Shown: positions 1-5,523, counted from the stretch's first letter. The stretch: DNA of 5,647 nt from Spirochaetaceae bacterium (GCA_031280455.1 JAITGR010000215.1:1-5647), one strand, 5' to 3'. Notes: generated from the letters alone by a model not told the origin. Translations and numbers: made by a program.

Positions 1-1101
1 CCGTCCAGTACGGGGCACCTCTACTTTACGCTGAAAGACGCCGCCGCCCAGATTTCGGCGGTCATGTTCAAGAACAGCCTGCGCGCGCTCACGTTTCAGC
101 CGAAAGACGGGATGCTGGTACGCGCGCAGGGGCGCATTTCCGTGTACCCGCAGCGCGGCAGCTACCAGATTATCTGCGAGTCGCTGGAATTGGCCGGTGC
201 CGGCGACATTCTTGCCATGCTGGAAAAGCGCAAGCGCGCGCTGGCCGAAGAAGGGCTGTTTGCCGAGGAGCGCAAGCAGCCCCTGCCGCGCTTCCCGCGC
301 TGCGTCGGCGTTGTAAGCTCGCCTACCGGCGCGGCGGTGCGGGACATACTCAACGTCCTCTGGCGGCGGGCGGCGGGGCTTTTGGTGCGCATACTCCCCG
401 CGCCGGTGCAGGGGGCCGAGGCCGCGCCGGTTATTGCCGCCAGAATCGAGCAGGCAAACCGGTGGAACCTGTGCGATGTGCTGATAGTCGGGCGCGGCGG
501 CGGCTCTATCGAAGACTTGCTGCCGTTTAGCGAAGAGTGCGTCGTCCGCGCGGTGGCCGCGTCCGCCATACCCGTCGTCAGCGCCGTCGGCCATGAAATC
601 GACTGGGCGCTTTCCGACTTTGCCGCCGACCTGCGCGCGCCGACCCCCTCGGCGGCGGCGGAACTGGTCAGCGAAAATCGCGGCGCGGCGCTCGCGTGGG
701 TTCGCAGCGAAACCGCCGCCCTGCACCAGGTACTGCGCGCGCGTTGCGGAACAGGCCGCCTTCTGATAAAGCCGTTTACTCCCGATGAAATTGAGCGCCG
801 CTTTAGAAGCATTTTGCAGCCGCGGCTTGTGCGCCTGGACGACGCGAAAGAAGCGTTGTTGGACACGCTGAACGAGCGTCTGACACAAGCGCGCACCCGG
901 CTGGAAATGCAGACGCTGGCGCTGGAAACCGCAAGCCCGCTCGCCGTGCTGGAACGCGGCTTTTCGATAGTAACCAACACGCGCACCGGCGCGGTGGTAA
1001 AAGCGGACACTGATGTTCTGCGCGGCGACGTTCTGCACATACGCCCCGCGCGCGGCCGCCTCACCGCGAGCGTCATCCAGGAAAATGCCGAAATGTCGTG
1101 A
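1..1101 (+). CDS. xseA: Exonuclease VII large subunit, 5'-truncated by the window edge
   Basis: Large catalytic subunit of exonuclease VII, the cytoplasmic nuclease that with XseB degrades single-stranded DNA to oligonucleotides in repair and recombination. The frame is open from base 1, so the first methionine (base 64) is internal; 366 residues are present and roughly the first 30-50 are missing. Fragment residues 1 to about 60 are the end of the OB-fold (GHLYFTLKD). The catalytic domain follows, with SSPTGAAVRD (106-115), GRGGGS (164-169), SAVGHEID (194-201) and DLRAPTPSAAAE (210-221). D115, R165, H198 and D201 have the same spacing as the residues reported essential in E. coli XseA (D155, R205, H238, D241), so the enzyme looks intact. 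A helical segment (about 225-310) and the C-terminal LERGFSIV motif complete the family layout. No xseB follows directly; transcription converges on tRNA-Pro. Confidence 0.97.
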   Translation, partial: PSSTGHLYFTLKDAAAQISAVMFKNSLRALTFQPKDGMLVRAQGRISVYPQRGSYQIICESLELAGAGDILAMLEKRKRALAEEGLFAEERKQPLPRFPRCVGVVSSPTGAAVRDILNVLWRRAAGLLVRILPAPVQGAEAAPVIAARIEQANRWNLCDVLIVGRGGGSIEDLLPFSEECVVRAVAASAIPVVSAVGHEIDWALSDFAADLRAPTPSAAAELVSENRGAALAWVRSETAALHQVLRARCGTGRLLIKPFTPDEIERRFRSILQPRLVRLDDAKEALLDTLNERLTQARTRLEMQTLALETASPLAVLERGFSIVTNTRTGAVVKADTDVLRGDVLHIRPARGRLTASVIQENAEMS

Positions 1102-1119
1102 TTTTCTCGATTTTTACGG

Positions 1120-1147
1120 GGAGAAACCGCCGCATAGCCGTTTCTCC
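1120..1147. other. Hairpin between convergent xseA and tRNA-Pro
   Basis: A perfect 8-bp inverted repeat (ggagaaac at 1120-1127, gtttctcc at 1140-1147) with a 12-base loop lies 18 bases after the xseA stop and just beyond the 3' end of the opposite-strand tRNA. The position suits a bidirectional transcription end or a tRNA 3'-processing landmark. No T-run follows the stem on either strand, so it is not a standard intrinsic terminator. Confidence 0.4.
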
Positions 1148-1151
1148 AATA

Positions 1152-1225
1152 TCGGGCAAGGCGGATTCGAACCGCCGACCCCAAGTCCCCCAGACTTGTA
1201 CGCTAACCAACTGCGCTATTGCCCG
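1152..1225 (-). tRNA. tRNA-Pro (anticodon GGG)
   Basis: Read on the minus strand it folds fully. The acceptor CGGGCAA pairs with TTGCCCG, the D stem is GCGC/GCGT, and the anticodon stem is CAAGT/ACTTG. The loop CTGGGGG places GGG at positions 34-36, and the T stem GGCGG/CCGCC closes a TTCGAAT loop. The C1:G72 pair and A73 are typical of bacterial proline tRNAs. It reads codons CCC and CCU. It is 74 nt long and no CCA is encoded (TAT follows), so the CCA end must be added by nucleotidyltransferase. It lies downstream of and in the same direction as the HEAT-repeat gene, and its 3' end faces the end of xseA. Confidence 0.96.
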
Positions 1226-1228
1226 ATA

Positions 1229-1248
1229 CCGGCGCAAAAATCCGCCGG
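1229..1248. other. Short hairpin between the HEAT gene and tRNA-Pro
   Basis: Perfect 6-bp inverted repeat (ccggcg at 1229-1234, cgccgg at 1243-1248) with an A-rich 8-base loop, three bases upstream of the tRNA-Pro 5' end. There is no T-run after it in the direction of transcription. It may separate or help process a HEAT-tRNA transcript. No convincing separate tRNA promoter was found in 1226-1306. Confidence 0.3.
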
Positions 1249-1306
1249 CTCATGAGACTTAAGGATACTCCAACGCGGCAGAGTGTGTCTACGGGGGAGC
1301 GGCTCC

Positions 1307-1978
1307 CTATGGCCGGTTACCTTTCCGTTTAAAGATTTGTTCGGCGCGGTGCTTTATGGTAGAAACATAGCGCGGATTGTCGCGTATAGTGGACAAGGCC
1401 GACATAACAGCAGCCTTGGGTGGACATTTATCGTAGTAGTTAAGCAGCGAATTCGCCAGCCGGCTGTCGTTAGCCAGCGCGTTGTATTGGTACAAAATAA
1501 ACTGAACAATATTCAGCGTTTCATTATCAAAAGCACTTAATTTAGTAAGCGAATCAATCGCGGCAGAAAGCACGGCGGACTCTTTTTCGTTAATAATAAT
1601 CTGCCCCAGCGCCTTAACCGCCTCCGGACCGGGAAAATCCCCCAAATCACGCGCCGCCCGCTCACGAACTTCGGGGAAATTATTCATAACCCTGCCGTTA
1701 TTTATATCCTTGTTCAGCGTCCCTTCAAGCGACAGCCGCGCAAGAATAGCGCGCGCTTCATCAGGCCGCTCGCCCTTCTTCAGCAACTCTTCAATACTCC
1801 GCACCGCCGTCATCTTGTGCTCCCTGTCGGAAGAATTGCTAAATTCGTCAATCACCATGATATTTTGCGTGGTTTGCAGGTAAGAATCCTCCACTGTAAC
1901 TTCCTGCGCCATCACCACGGAAACGGCCGGCACACCAGCCAACAGCGCCACAGACAACATTTTATATAGTGTTTTCAA
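1307..1978 (-). CDS. Secreted HEAT-repeat protein of unknown function
   Basis: A 223-residue protein. The N-terminus has a Sec signal peptide: K2 and K6, hydrophobic residues 8-22, and a likely signal peptidase I site after VVMA (24), giving a periplasmic mature protein starting QEV. It is not a lipoprotein; its one cysteine (C185) is far from the N-terminus. The mature part is almost all helical. Residues 101-130 (PEVRERAARDLGDFPGPEAV) have the HEAT/armadillo pattern, with further probable helical repeats near 132-163 and 188-217, so it is likely a protein-binding scaffold. The start is TTG at 1978-1976, chosen because an AAGGAGG lies 6 bases upstream; the first in-frame ATG (codon 7) is too far from it. 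Stop is TAG, with a small gggag/ctccc hairpin beside it. The gene is visibly more AT-rich than xseA and the large lipoprotein. Specific role unknown. Confidence 0.88.
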   Translation of the reverse strand: MKTLYKMLSVALLAGVPAVSVVMAQEVTVEDSYLQTTQNIMVIDEFSNSSDREHKMTAVRSIEELLKKGERPDEARAILARLSLEGTLNKDINNGRVMNNFPEVRERAARDLGDFPGPEAVKALGQIIINEKESAVLSAAIDSLTKLSAFDNETLNIVQFILYQYNALANDSRLANSLLNYYDKCPPKAAVMSALSTIRDNPRYVSTIKHRAEQIFKRKGNRP

Positions 1979-1984
1979 CCTGGC

Positions 1985-1991
1985 CCTCCTT
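1985..1991 (-). promoter_or_regulatory. Shine-Dalgarno fixing the TTG start of the HEAT gene
   Basis: AAGGAGG on the minus strand, a near-perfect anti-16S match, ends 6 bases before the TTG at 1978. This spacing supports TTG rather than the ATG six codons later. Confidence 0.85.
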
Positions 1992-2055
1992 TACAACATG
2001 CGCCTTGCGGAACAATCCCGCATACGCACCCCGCCGTTCAAACAAGCCGTTTAAA

Positions 2056-2084
2056 ACTATAGCCAAATTTATCAATAGCAGCAA
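2056..2084 (-). promoter_or_regulatory. Candidate sigma-70 promoter for the HEAT gene
   Basis: On the minus strand TTGCTG (2084-2079) and TATAGT (2061-2056) are separated by 17 bases. The -10 matches consensus at five of six positions, the -35 at three. The start would be near 2049, giving a leader of about 70 bases with a small hairpin (2007-2021) before the ribosome site. Inferred from sequence only. Confidence 0.45.
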
Positions 2085-2170
2085 GAGGGCGCAATCACGG
2101 GGGCAGGGCGAGCGCGTAATAGTTTTACCAGAAAATACCTCTATGAAAACGCTGATTAAACCAAATTAAC

Positions 2171-2199
2171 CGCGAATTACGCGAATAGACACGAATAAA
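2171..2199 (+). repeat. Degenerate ~10-bp periodic repeat, cgcgaat type
   Basis: Three near-copies start at 2171 (cgcgaat), 2180 (cgcgaat) and 2190 (cacgaat), spaced 9-10 bases. From memory, similar short-period cgcgaat/cacgaat strings recur in intergenic regions of various bacterial genomes; no function is assigned. Confidence 0.6.
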
Positions 2200-2227
2200 A
2201 GGTCGGGCAACGCTGAAAATCGGAATT

Positions 2228-2300
2228 AAACCACAGAAAACGCGGAAATGGCACGGAATTGCGGTCTCTTTCCGCGTGGTTTCCGTGCCTTCCATGGTTT
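2228..2300. repeat. Opposed pair of ~10-bp periodic repeats, cacgga type
   Basis: The plus-strand units ccacagaaaa, cgcggaaatg and gcacggaatt (2231-2260) are followed by an inverted set read on the minus strand (2300-2269). Exact complementary blocks are cgcggaaa (2241-2248) with 2269-2276, ggcacggaa (2250-2258) with 2281-2289, and aaacca (2228-2233) with 2295-2300. The first two pairings cross, so this is two opposed arrays of one unit rather than a simple hairpin. Confidence 0.6.
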
Positions 2301-2364
2301 ATTTCTCATCGCGAGGACAACTATAGTGCGCTCGCCCTGGCCTTTACGTTGCGCCGTGCCGTGC

Positions 2365-2393
2365 TTGATTGTAACGGCAGTTTTTGGTATGTT
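2365..2393 (+). promoter_or_regulatory. Candidate promoter for the glycine-rich lipoprotein
   Basis: TTGATT (2365-2370) and TATGTT (2388-2393) are 17 bases apart, each matching consensus at four of six positions. Transcription would begin near 2400, leaving only about 13 leader bases before the ATG. That is very short, so the true promoter may lie further upstream. Confidence 0.3.
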
Positions 2394-2400
2394 TGTTAGT

Positions 2401-2404
2401 AGGA
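2401..2404 (+). promoter_or_regulatory. Ribosome-binding site deciding the lipoprotein start
   Basis: AGGA lies 8 bases before the ATG at 2413. The codon at 2413 is immediately followed by a lipoprotein signal peptide. The upstream ATG at 2248 has no comparable site and sits in repeat sequence. Confidence 0.6.
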
Positions 2405-2412
2405 ATTCCGAT

Positions 2413-4860
2413 ATGACCTTTTTTGTGTGGCCGCGTGCGCTGGTGGCGGCCGTTCTTTTGGCATTGTGTTTCTCGTGCATCAACCCGCAGACTACACCGG
2501 ACGGCGTGGAAATCCCCGCCGACAATTCCGGCATGGTGCAGGTCGTTTTCGACCCGAACGGCGGCGAATGGTCGGGGGTGAGCCAGTGGGAGATAGTCAG
2601 CGCCACCCCCAAAGGCGGGCCGTTCGCGTTCCCGTCCAAGCCGCCGTTGCTAAAAGGCTTTAGCCTCGCCGGCTGGTACACAAGCGCCCGTCCGCCGCTC
2701 ACCCCCGGCGAAAAAACGCCGCAGGAAGGACGCATAACGTCCGGCACGCTGACAGAGCGGGATATGCGGCTGTTTGCGCTGTGGCGCGAAAATCCGCCCA
2801 ATGCGTTCGCCGTTACCTTTAAGCAACACGACGGCGACACCGCGCCCGTTGTGGAACTTGCCCTGCGCGAAAATGACTACAAAATACCGGCAGAGAACAT
2901 ACCCCGGCTCTACAGCCCGCGGGAATTCCACGAGCCGCAGACCGAAACCGGCCTGTGGTGGACCGAAGCCCAGGCCGGTGAACGCTTTACGGCGGAAACC
3001 GTGCTGGAAACCAGCATAACGGTTTTTATGCACTGGGAAGGGAAAAAATGGAAGATTTTTTTTGACACGAACGGCGGCGCTTGGCCATTTGGCGCGGACG
3101 TTGCCGGTTTTGCGTATTTCCCCGCCGAAGACAGCGAGGCCGGCGAGCTGCCGTACTACGTTGTGCAGTACCCCAGCCGCACCATCGCCGCCAGCGAGCG
3201 CGCGATGCCCGCCGTCATTCCGCACAAGAACGAAAGCGCCGAGTCAGGCGGCACACCGGCGAAGCCGCTGACCTTCCTGTCGTGGGTTGTCATGCCCACG
3301 GACGCGCACAAAGACGACTATGCCGAAGTGCCGGACGACGCCCCGCTGCCGCCGTATTCGGTCTTTGGGCCGCATACCACCATCAGCGGCGACATTACGC
3401 TGACGGCGCTGTGGCAGCGCGCCCCCGAAGACGCGCAGCTTGTTGTGTTCAACCTGGTTGAAGGGCAGGCCGAAACAAAATATGCCTACGCAAACGACGA
3501 CGGCAAGTATTACGTCCCCGCCGCCTCGTTCCCCAATACTGAAAATCCTGAAGAACCCGCGTACCATTCCCTGCCCGGCTATACGTTTACCGGCTGGTAC
3601 ACCCAGGCAGACGGCGGCGGCACGGCGTTTTCGGGCGCGTCCGGCATTGCCCAGGACGAAAAAAATCCCGCCGGCGACGTGTACTTCAACGTGTACGCGC
3701 GCTGGGCGGCGAATGAGTACAAAGTTCAGTACGAGTTAAACTACGGCGAGGCGGGGGAATATACCGGCGTTTTGAACGCGCCGGGTTTTGTAACCGTGCC
3801 GGAAACCGCCGTTACGCTGCCCGTGCCGCCTGTCCGCGCGGGCTGGAGTTTTGTGCGCTGGATGACCGGCGCTTCCGGCGGCGATATGTTTACCGGAGCG
3901 CACGTTTCCGCCAATACAAAGGTGTACGCGCTCTGGGCGCTCCTTCCGGCGCTGGAGTCGAATTCAGCTGCCGCCGACGGTGGCAGCGTCCAATCGTTTA
4001 CCGTGCCGGAAAACGGCTGGTACCGTGTGGAGTTGTGGGGCGCGCAGGGCGGGGATGTTGAAATTCTGAACGGCAAAGGGTACGGTGGCCGCGGGGCGTA
4101 CACCAAAGGCAACATTTTTCTGTTTGCCAACGAAAAACTTTTTCTGTATACGGGCGGGGCGCGGAGCGGCGCAGCGAACGGCGGCTTTAACGGCGGCGGC
4201 CGCGGCCTGGCGCAAAATGCCGGCGGCGGCGGCGGGGCGACCGATGTCCGCACGGTAAACAGCGCCGATGCCGTGGGGCTTGCGTCCCGCATCATGGTGG
4301 CCGGCGGCGGCGGGGGCGGCTGCGATGCGCGCTGGTCGACAACTTCGGGGGCGACTGGTCCCAACAAGCGCTTTAACGGCGGCTCCGGCGGCGTGCTGTC
4401 GGGGTTCAACGGCGAAGGGCTGGATTTTGGCCGCGGCGGCCAGCAGCGGAACGGCGGTTCTGCCGGCTTAAACGGCGGCGCCGGTTCTTTTGGCTATGGC
4501 GGTTCGCCGCGTGTGGGGCTTAACGAGGTCGAAGTGGTCGGCGGCGGCGGTGGCGGCTGGTTCGGCGGCGGGTCGGGGGGGCAGTCCGGCAACAACGGCG
4601 GCGGCGGCGGCGGCTCGTCGTACATTTCCGGCTACCCGGGCTGTATCGCCACAAAAATCCCGGGGGGCTTTTCCGAAAAAGACGGCGCCGAAAACAGCGT
4701 TTCCAAAGCAACATCGTGGACGAACAAAGTATTTACGCACATGGTTATAAAATCCGGCATAGAATCAATGCCGTCGCCGTTGGGCGGTGTAGAAACAGGA
4801 CACAGCGGCCCGGGGTTTGGCAGAATCACTTTTGTAGGCATGATTAACGATGGCGGTTAA
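2413..4860 (+). CDS. Predicted lipoprotein: InlB-like repeats plus an ALK/LTK-type glycine-rich domain
   Basis: 815 residues. Residues 1-22 form a lipoprotein signal (R8, hydrophobic 9-20, LALCFSC with lipidated C22; a loose, spirochaete-type lipobox). About five Listeria-Bacteroides (Flg_new, InlB B-like) repeats follow, at about 44-124, 132-208 (degenerate), 213-334, 341-431 and 436-508. Complete ones carry FDPNGG- or FDTNGG-like starts and GWYT-like middles; all end in a W-terminated strand (FALW, FMHW, TALW, YARW, YALW). Residues 525-809 form a glycine-rich domain: LWGAQGGD (541), GGFNGGG (590), GGGGGATDVR (604), RIMVAGGGGGG (626), a Gly/Ser stretch (710-740) ending SSYISGY, and MPSPLGG with FGRITFV at the end. 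These match the bacterial Gly_rich family, which also includes the ALK/LTK extracellular domain. C637 and C744 are the only other cysteines in the mature chain and could form a disulfide. Likely surface-exposed binding or adhesion; ligand unknown. Monocistronic in this view; no clear terminator follows. Confidence 0.88.
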   Translation: MTFFVWPRALVAAVLLALCFSCINPQTTPDGVEIPADNSGMVQVVFDPNGGEWSGVSQWEIVSATPKGGPFAFPSKPPLLKGFSLAGWYTSARPPLTPGEKTPQEGRITSGTLTERDMRLFALWRENPPNAFAVTFKQHDGDTAPVVELALRENDYKIPAENIPRLYSPREFHEPQTETGLWWTEAQAGERFTAETVLETSITVFMHWEGKKWKIFFDTNGGAWPFGADVAGFAYFPAEDSEAGELPYYVVQYPSRTIAASERAMPAVIPHKNESAESGGTPAKPLTFLSWVVMPTDAHKDDYAEVPDDAPLPPYSVFGPHTTISGDITLTALWQRAPEDAQLVVFNLVEGQAETKYAYANDDGKYYVPAASFPNTENPEEPAYHSLPGYTFTGWYTQADGGGTAFSGASGIAQDEKNPAGDVYFNVYARWAANEYKVQYELNYGEAGEYTGVLNAPGFVTVPETAVTLPVPPVRAGWSFVRWMTGASGGDMFTGAHVSANTKVYALWALLPALESNSAAADGGSVQSFTVPENGWYRVELWGAQGGDVEILNGKGYGGRGAYTKGNIFLFANEKLFLYTGGARSGAANGGFNGGGRGLAQNAGGGGGATDVRTVNSADAVGLASRIMVAGGGGGGCDARWSTTSGATGPNKRFNGGSGGVLSGFNGEGLDFGRGGQQRNGGSAGLNGGAGSFGYGGSPRVGLNEVEVVGGGGGGWFGGGSGGQSGNNGGGGGGSSYISGYPGCIATKIPGGFSEKDGAENSVSKATSWTNKVFTHMVIKSGIESMPSPLGGVETGHSGPGFGRITFVGMINDGG

Positions 4861-4890
4861 CGCATGCGCGCAAGTAGTGCCGCCCCGCTC

Positions 4891-4920
4891 TTGACATAAA
4901 ATAATACTTTCTGGTAGGGT
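4891..4920 (+). promoter_or_regulatory. Promoter of the tRNA-Thr/rpmG/tRNA-Trp/secE cluster
   Basis: A perfect -35 TTGACA (4891-4896) is followed after 18 bases by TAGGGT (4915-4920), preceded by TGG, an extended -10 (TGn). Transcription would start near 4927, about 40 bases before tRNA-Thr. The strong -35 and extended -10 suit a stable-RNA and ribosomal-protein operon. The 30 bases before it (4861-4890) contain no clear terminator for the lipoprotein gene. Confidence 0.65.
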
Positions 4921-4968
4921 TATGGCACCGTTATTTGAGACTAGTTGGTGTTGGAGGCGGTTTATTAT

Positions 4969-5041
4969 GCCCTTGTAGCTCAGTCGGTAGAGCGTATCCA
5001 TGGTAAGGATAAGGTCACCAGTTCGATTCTGGTCGAGGGCT
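4969..5041 (+). tRNA. tRNA-Thr (anticodon GGT)
   Basis: Complete cloverleaf: acceptor GCCCTTG/CGAGGGC (one T-G pair), D stem GCTC/GAGC, anticodon stem TATCC/GGATA with loop ATGGTAA (GGT at 34-36), and T stem ACCAG/CTGGT around TTCGATT. It reads ACC and ACU. The discriminator is T and the next bases are GCA, so CCA is not encoded. It sits first in the cluster, 19 bases before the rpmG start, and its 3' end is only 6 bases from the rpmG ribosome site, so tRNA cutting must define the rpmG leader. Confidence 0.97.
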
Positions 5042-5060
5042 GCAACGAAAGGAGCAAGGT

Positions 5061-5234
5061 ATGGCAAGTAAAAAAACAGCGGTAGAGCTTATCGCCCTGC
5101 AGTGTGGTGAATGCAAGCGTAAAAACTATACGACCCAGAAAAACCGGCGCAACACCCAGGAAAAGCTGGAGTTTATGAAGTATTGTCCATTTGACCGCAA
5201 GCATACGCTGCACAAGGAAACAAAAATAAAATAA
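5061..5234 (+). CDS. rpmG: 50S ribosomal protein L33
   Basis: 57 residues, normal for L33, a small basic protein of the large ribosomal subunit near the E site. The sequence has the family pattern: ELIALQC-x2-C (C15, C18), RKNYTTQKN (20-28), [18 protein letters not shown] (34-51), and the Lys-rich end KETKIK. The ATG is preceded by AAAGGAG (5048-5054) with 6-base spacing. Zinc-binding L33 forms have two CxxC pairs; here the second reads C42-P-F-D45, so the fourth ligand is missing as a cysteine. From memory, treponemal L33 proteins look similar. It lies between tRNA-Thr and tRNA-Trp in one apparent transcript, so its mRNA is probably released by tRNA processing on both sides. Confidence 0.96.
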   Translation: MASKKTAVELIALQCGECKRKNYTTQKNRRNTQEKLEFMKYCPFDRKHTLHKETKIK

Positions 5235-5258
5235 GGCCGGTTCCGCGAACAACGGCCT
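5234..5258 (+). other. Hairpin between rpmG and tRNA-Trp
   Basis: aggccg (5234-5239) pairs with cggcct (5253-5258), and the stem continues as GTTC (5240-5243) with GAAC (5247-5250) around a three-base loop, with a two-A bulge. That makes 10 bp starting at the last base of the rpmG stop codon. ATTAAAGAG follows, not a T-run, so it is more likely an RNA-stabilising or processing structure than a terminator. tRNA-Trp begins 8 bases later. Confidence 0.55.
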
Positions 5259-5265
5259 ATTAAAG

Positions 5266-5338
<73 letters not shown>

Positions 5339-5347
5339 ATTATTGAG

Positions 5348-5475
5348 GCAGTAGGTTTTGAAGGGTTTTGCCCGCCGCGTCAGCGGAAAAGCCGCCAGGG
5401 ATGGCGGCGGAAGGGCAAAACCCCGGCCTGGAGCGGAAAAACAGGATGTTTTTACGCGGAAGGGAAACCTACTGC
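5348..5475. mobile_element. 128-bp nested palindromic element (MITE/REP-like)
   Basis: The ends are an exact 11-bp inverted repeat: gcagtaggttt (5348-5358) and aaacctactgc (5465-5475). Inside, gggttttgccc (5363-5373) pairs exactly with gggcaaaaccc (5413-5423), enclosing two small stems: CCGC/GCGG (5375-5378, 5383-5386) and gccgcc/ggcggc (5391-5396, 5403-5408, loop agggat). A third hairpin lies at 5433-5457. In RNA this would form a three-way junction plus a side hairpin. Imperfect 14-bp direct copies (5334-5347, 5476-5489; 12 of 14 identical) flank it. There is no transposase; any movement would need one in trans. It separates tRNA-Trp from secE and is probably co-transcribed. Confidence 0.6.
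5433..5457 (+). other. A/T-stem hairpin inside the palindromic element
   Basis: gcg and aaaaac (5433-5435, 5437-5442) pair with gttttt and cgc (5448-5453, 5455-5457) around loop aggat, with one G-A mismatch. In RNA the descending arm is U-rich, but the U-run is within the stem, not after it, so this is not a classical terminator. Confidence 0.5.
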
Positions 5476-5523
5476 CCCTGGATATTGAGGCTTTGCCCGC
5501 TGGAATAATTGAAGAGGTGTATT

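Larger units (their letters stand above)
2088..2355. repeat. Long imperfect inverted repeat (37-bp arms)
   Basis: The left arm 2088-2124 pairs with the right arm 2319-2355 in one register without gaps. By eye 27 of 37 positions are Watson-Crick and 5 more are G-T. The perfect core is 12 bp (cagggcgagcgc at 2104-2115 with its complement at 2328-2339), flanked by perfect 7-bp (2088-2094 with 2349-2355) and 6-bp (2119-2124 with 2319-2324) blocks. The 194-bp interior contains the periodic repeats. The interior encodes no transposase, so this would be a MITE-like or palindromic repeat rather than an insertion sequence. Confidence 0.7.
1979..2412. other. 434-bp gene-free region between divergent genes
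   Basis: No coding region here has a ribosome site and a recognisable product. It holds, left to right: the HEAT ribosome site and candidate promoter, a long inverted repeat with short periodic repeats inside, then a candidate promoter and ribosome site for the lipoprotein. The frame of the lipoprotein is open back to 2248, but that part runs through the repeats and its translation resembles no known domain. The repeat content suggests a non-autonomous repeat insertion between divergent promoters. Confidence 0.7.

Noticed and set aside
162..1184. Long minus-strand open frame opposite xseA
   Set aside because: Shadow of the GC-rich xseA frame; Arg/Ser/Ala-rich translation with no domain, and it runs into tRNA-Pro.
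1013..1255. Plus-strand open frame across the xseA end and tRNA-Pro
   Set aside because: Overlaps xseA in another frame and reads through a tRNA on the opposite strand; no ribosome site or recognisable product.
1283..1540. Plus-strand frame antisense to the HEAT gene
   Set aside because: Lies opposite a gene with a signal peptide, strong ribosome site and HEAT pattern; its own translation shows nothing.
2131..2169. Tiny ORF encoding a peptide of about eight residues
   Set aside because: No convincing ribosome site and it lies inside the inverted repeat; no reason to call it.
2226..2840. Minus-strand frame over the lipoprotein start and repeat region
   Set aside because: Antisense shadow spanning repeats and the signal-peptide region; no domain or ribosome site.
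3741..4409. Proline-rich minus-strand frame opposite the glycine-rich domain
   Set aside because: Its Pro content is the complement of GGC/GGG glycine codons; a shadow.
4225..4614. GGC-rich repeats considered as a CRISPR or satellite array
   Set aside because: They are glycine codons in frame in a recognised protein domain, with no regular spacer structure.
5234..5258. Intrinsic terminator after rpmG
   Set aside because: The stem is good but no T-run follows, and tRNA-Trp starts 8 bases later; kept as a hairpin only.
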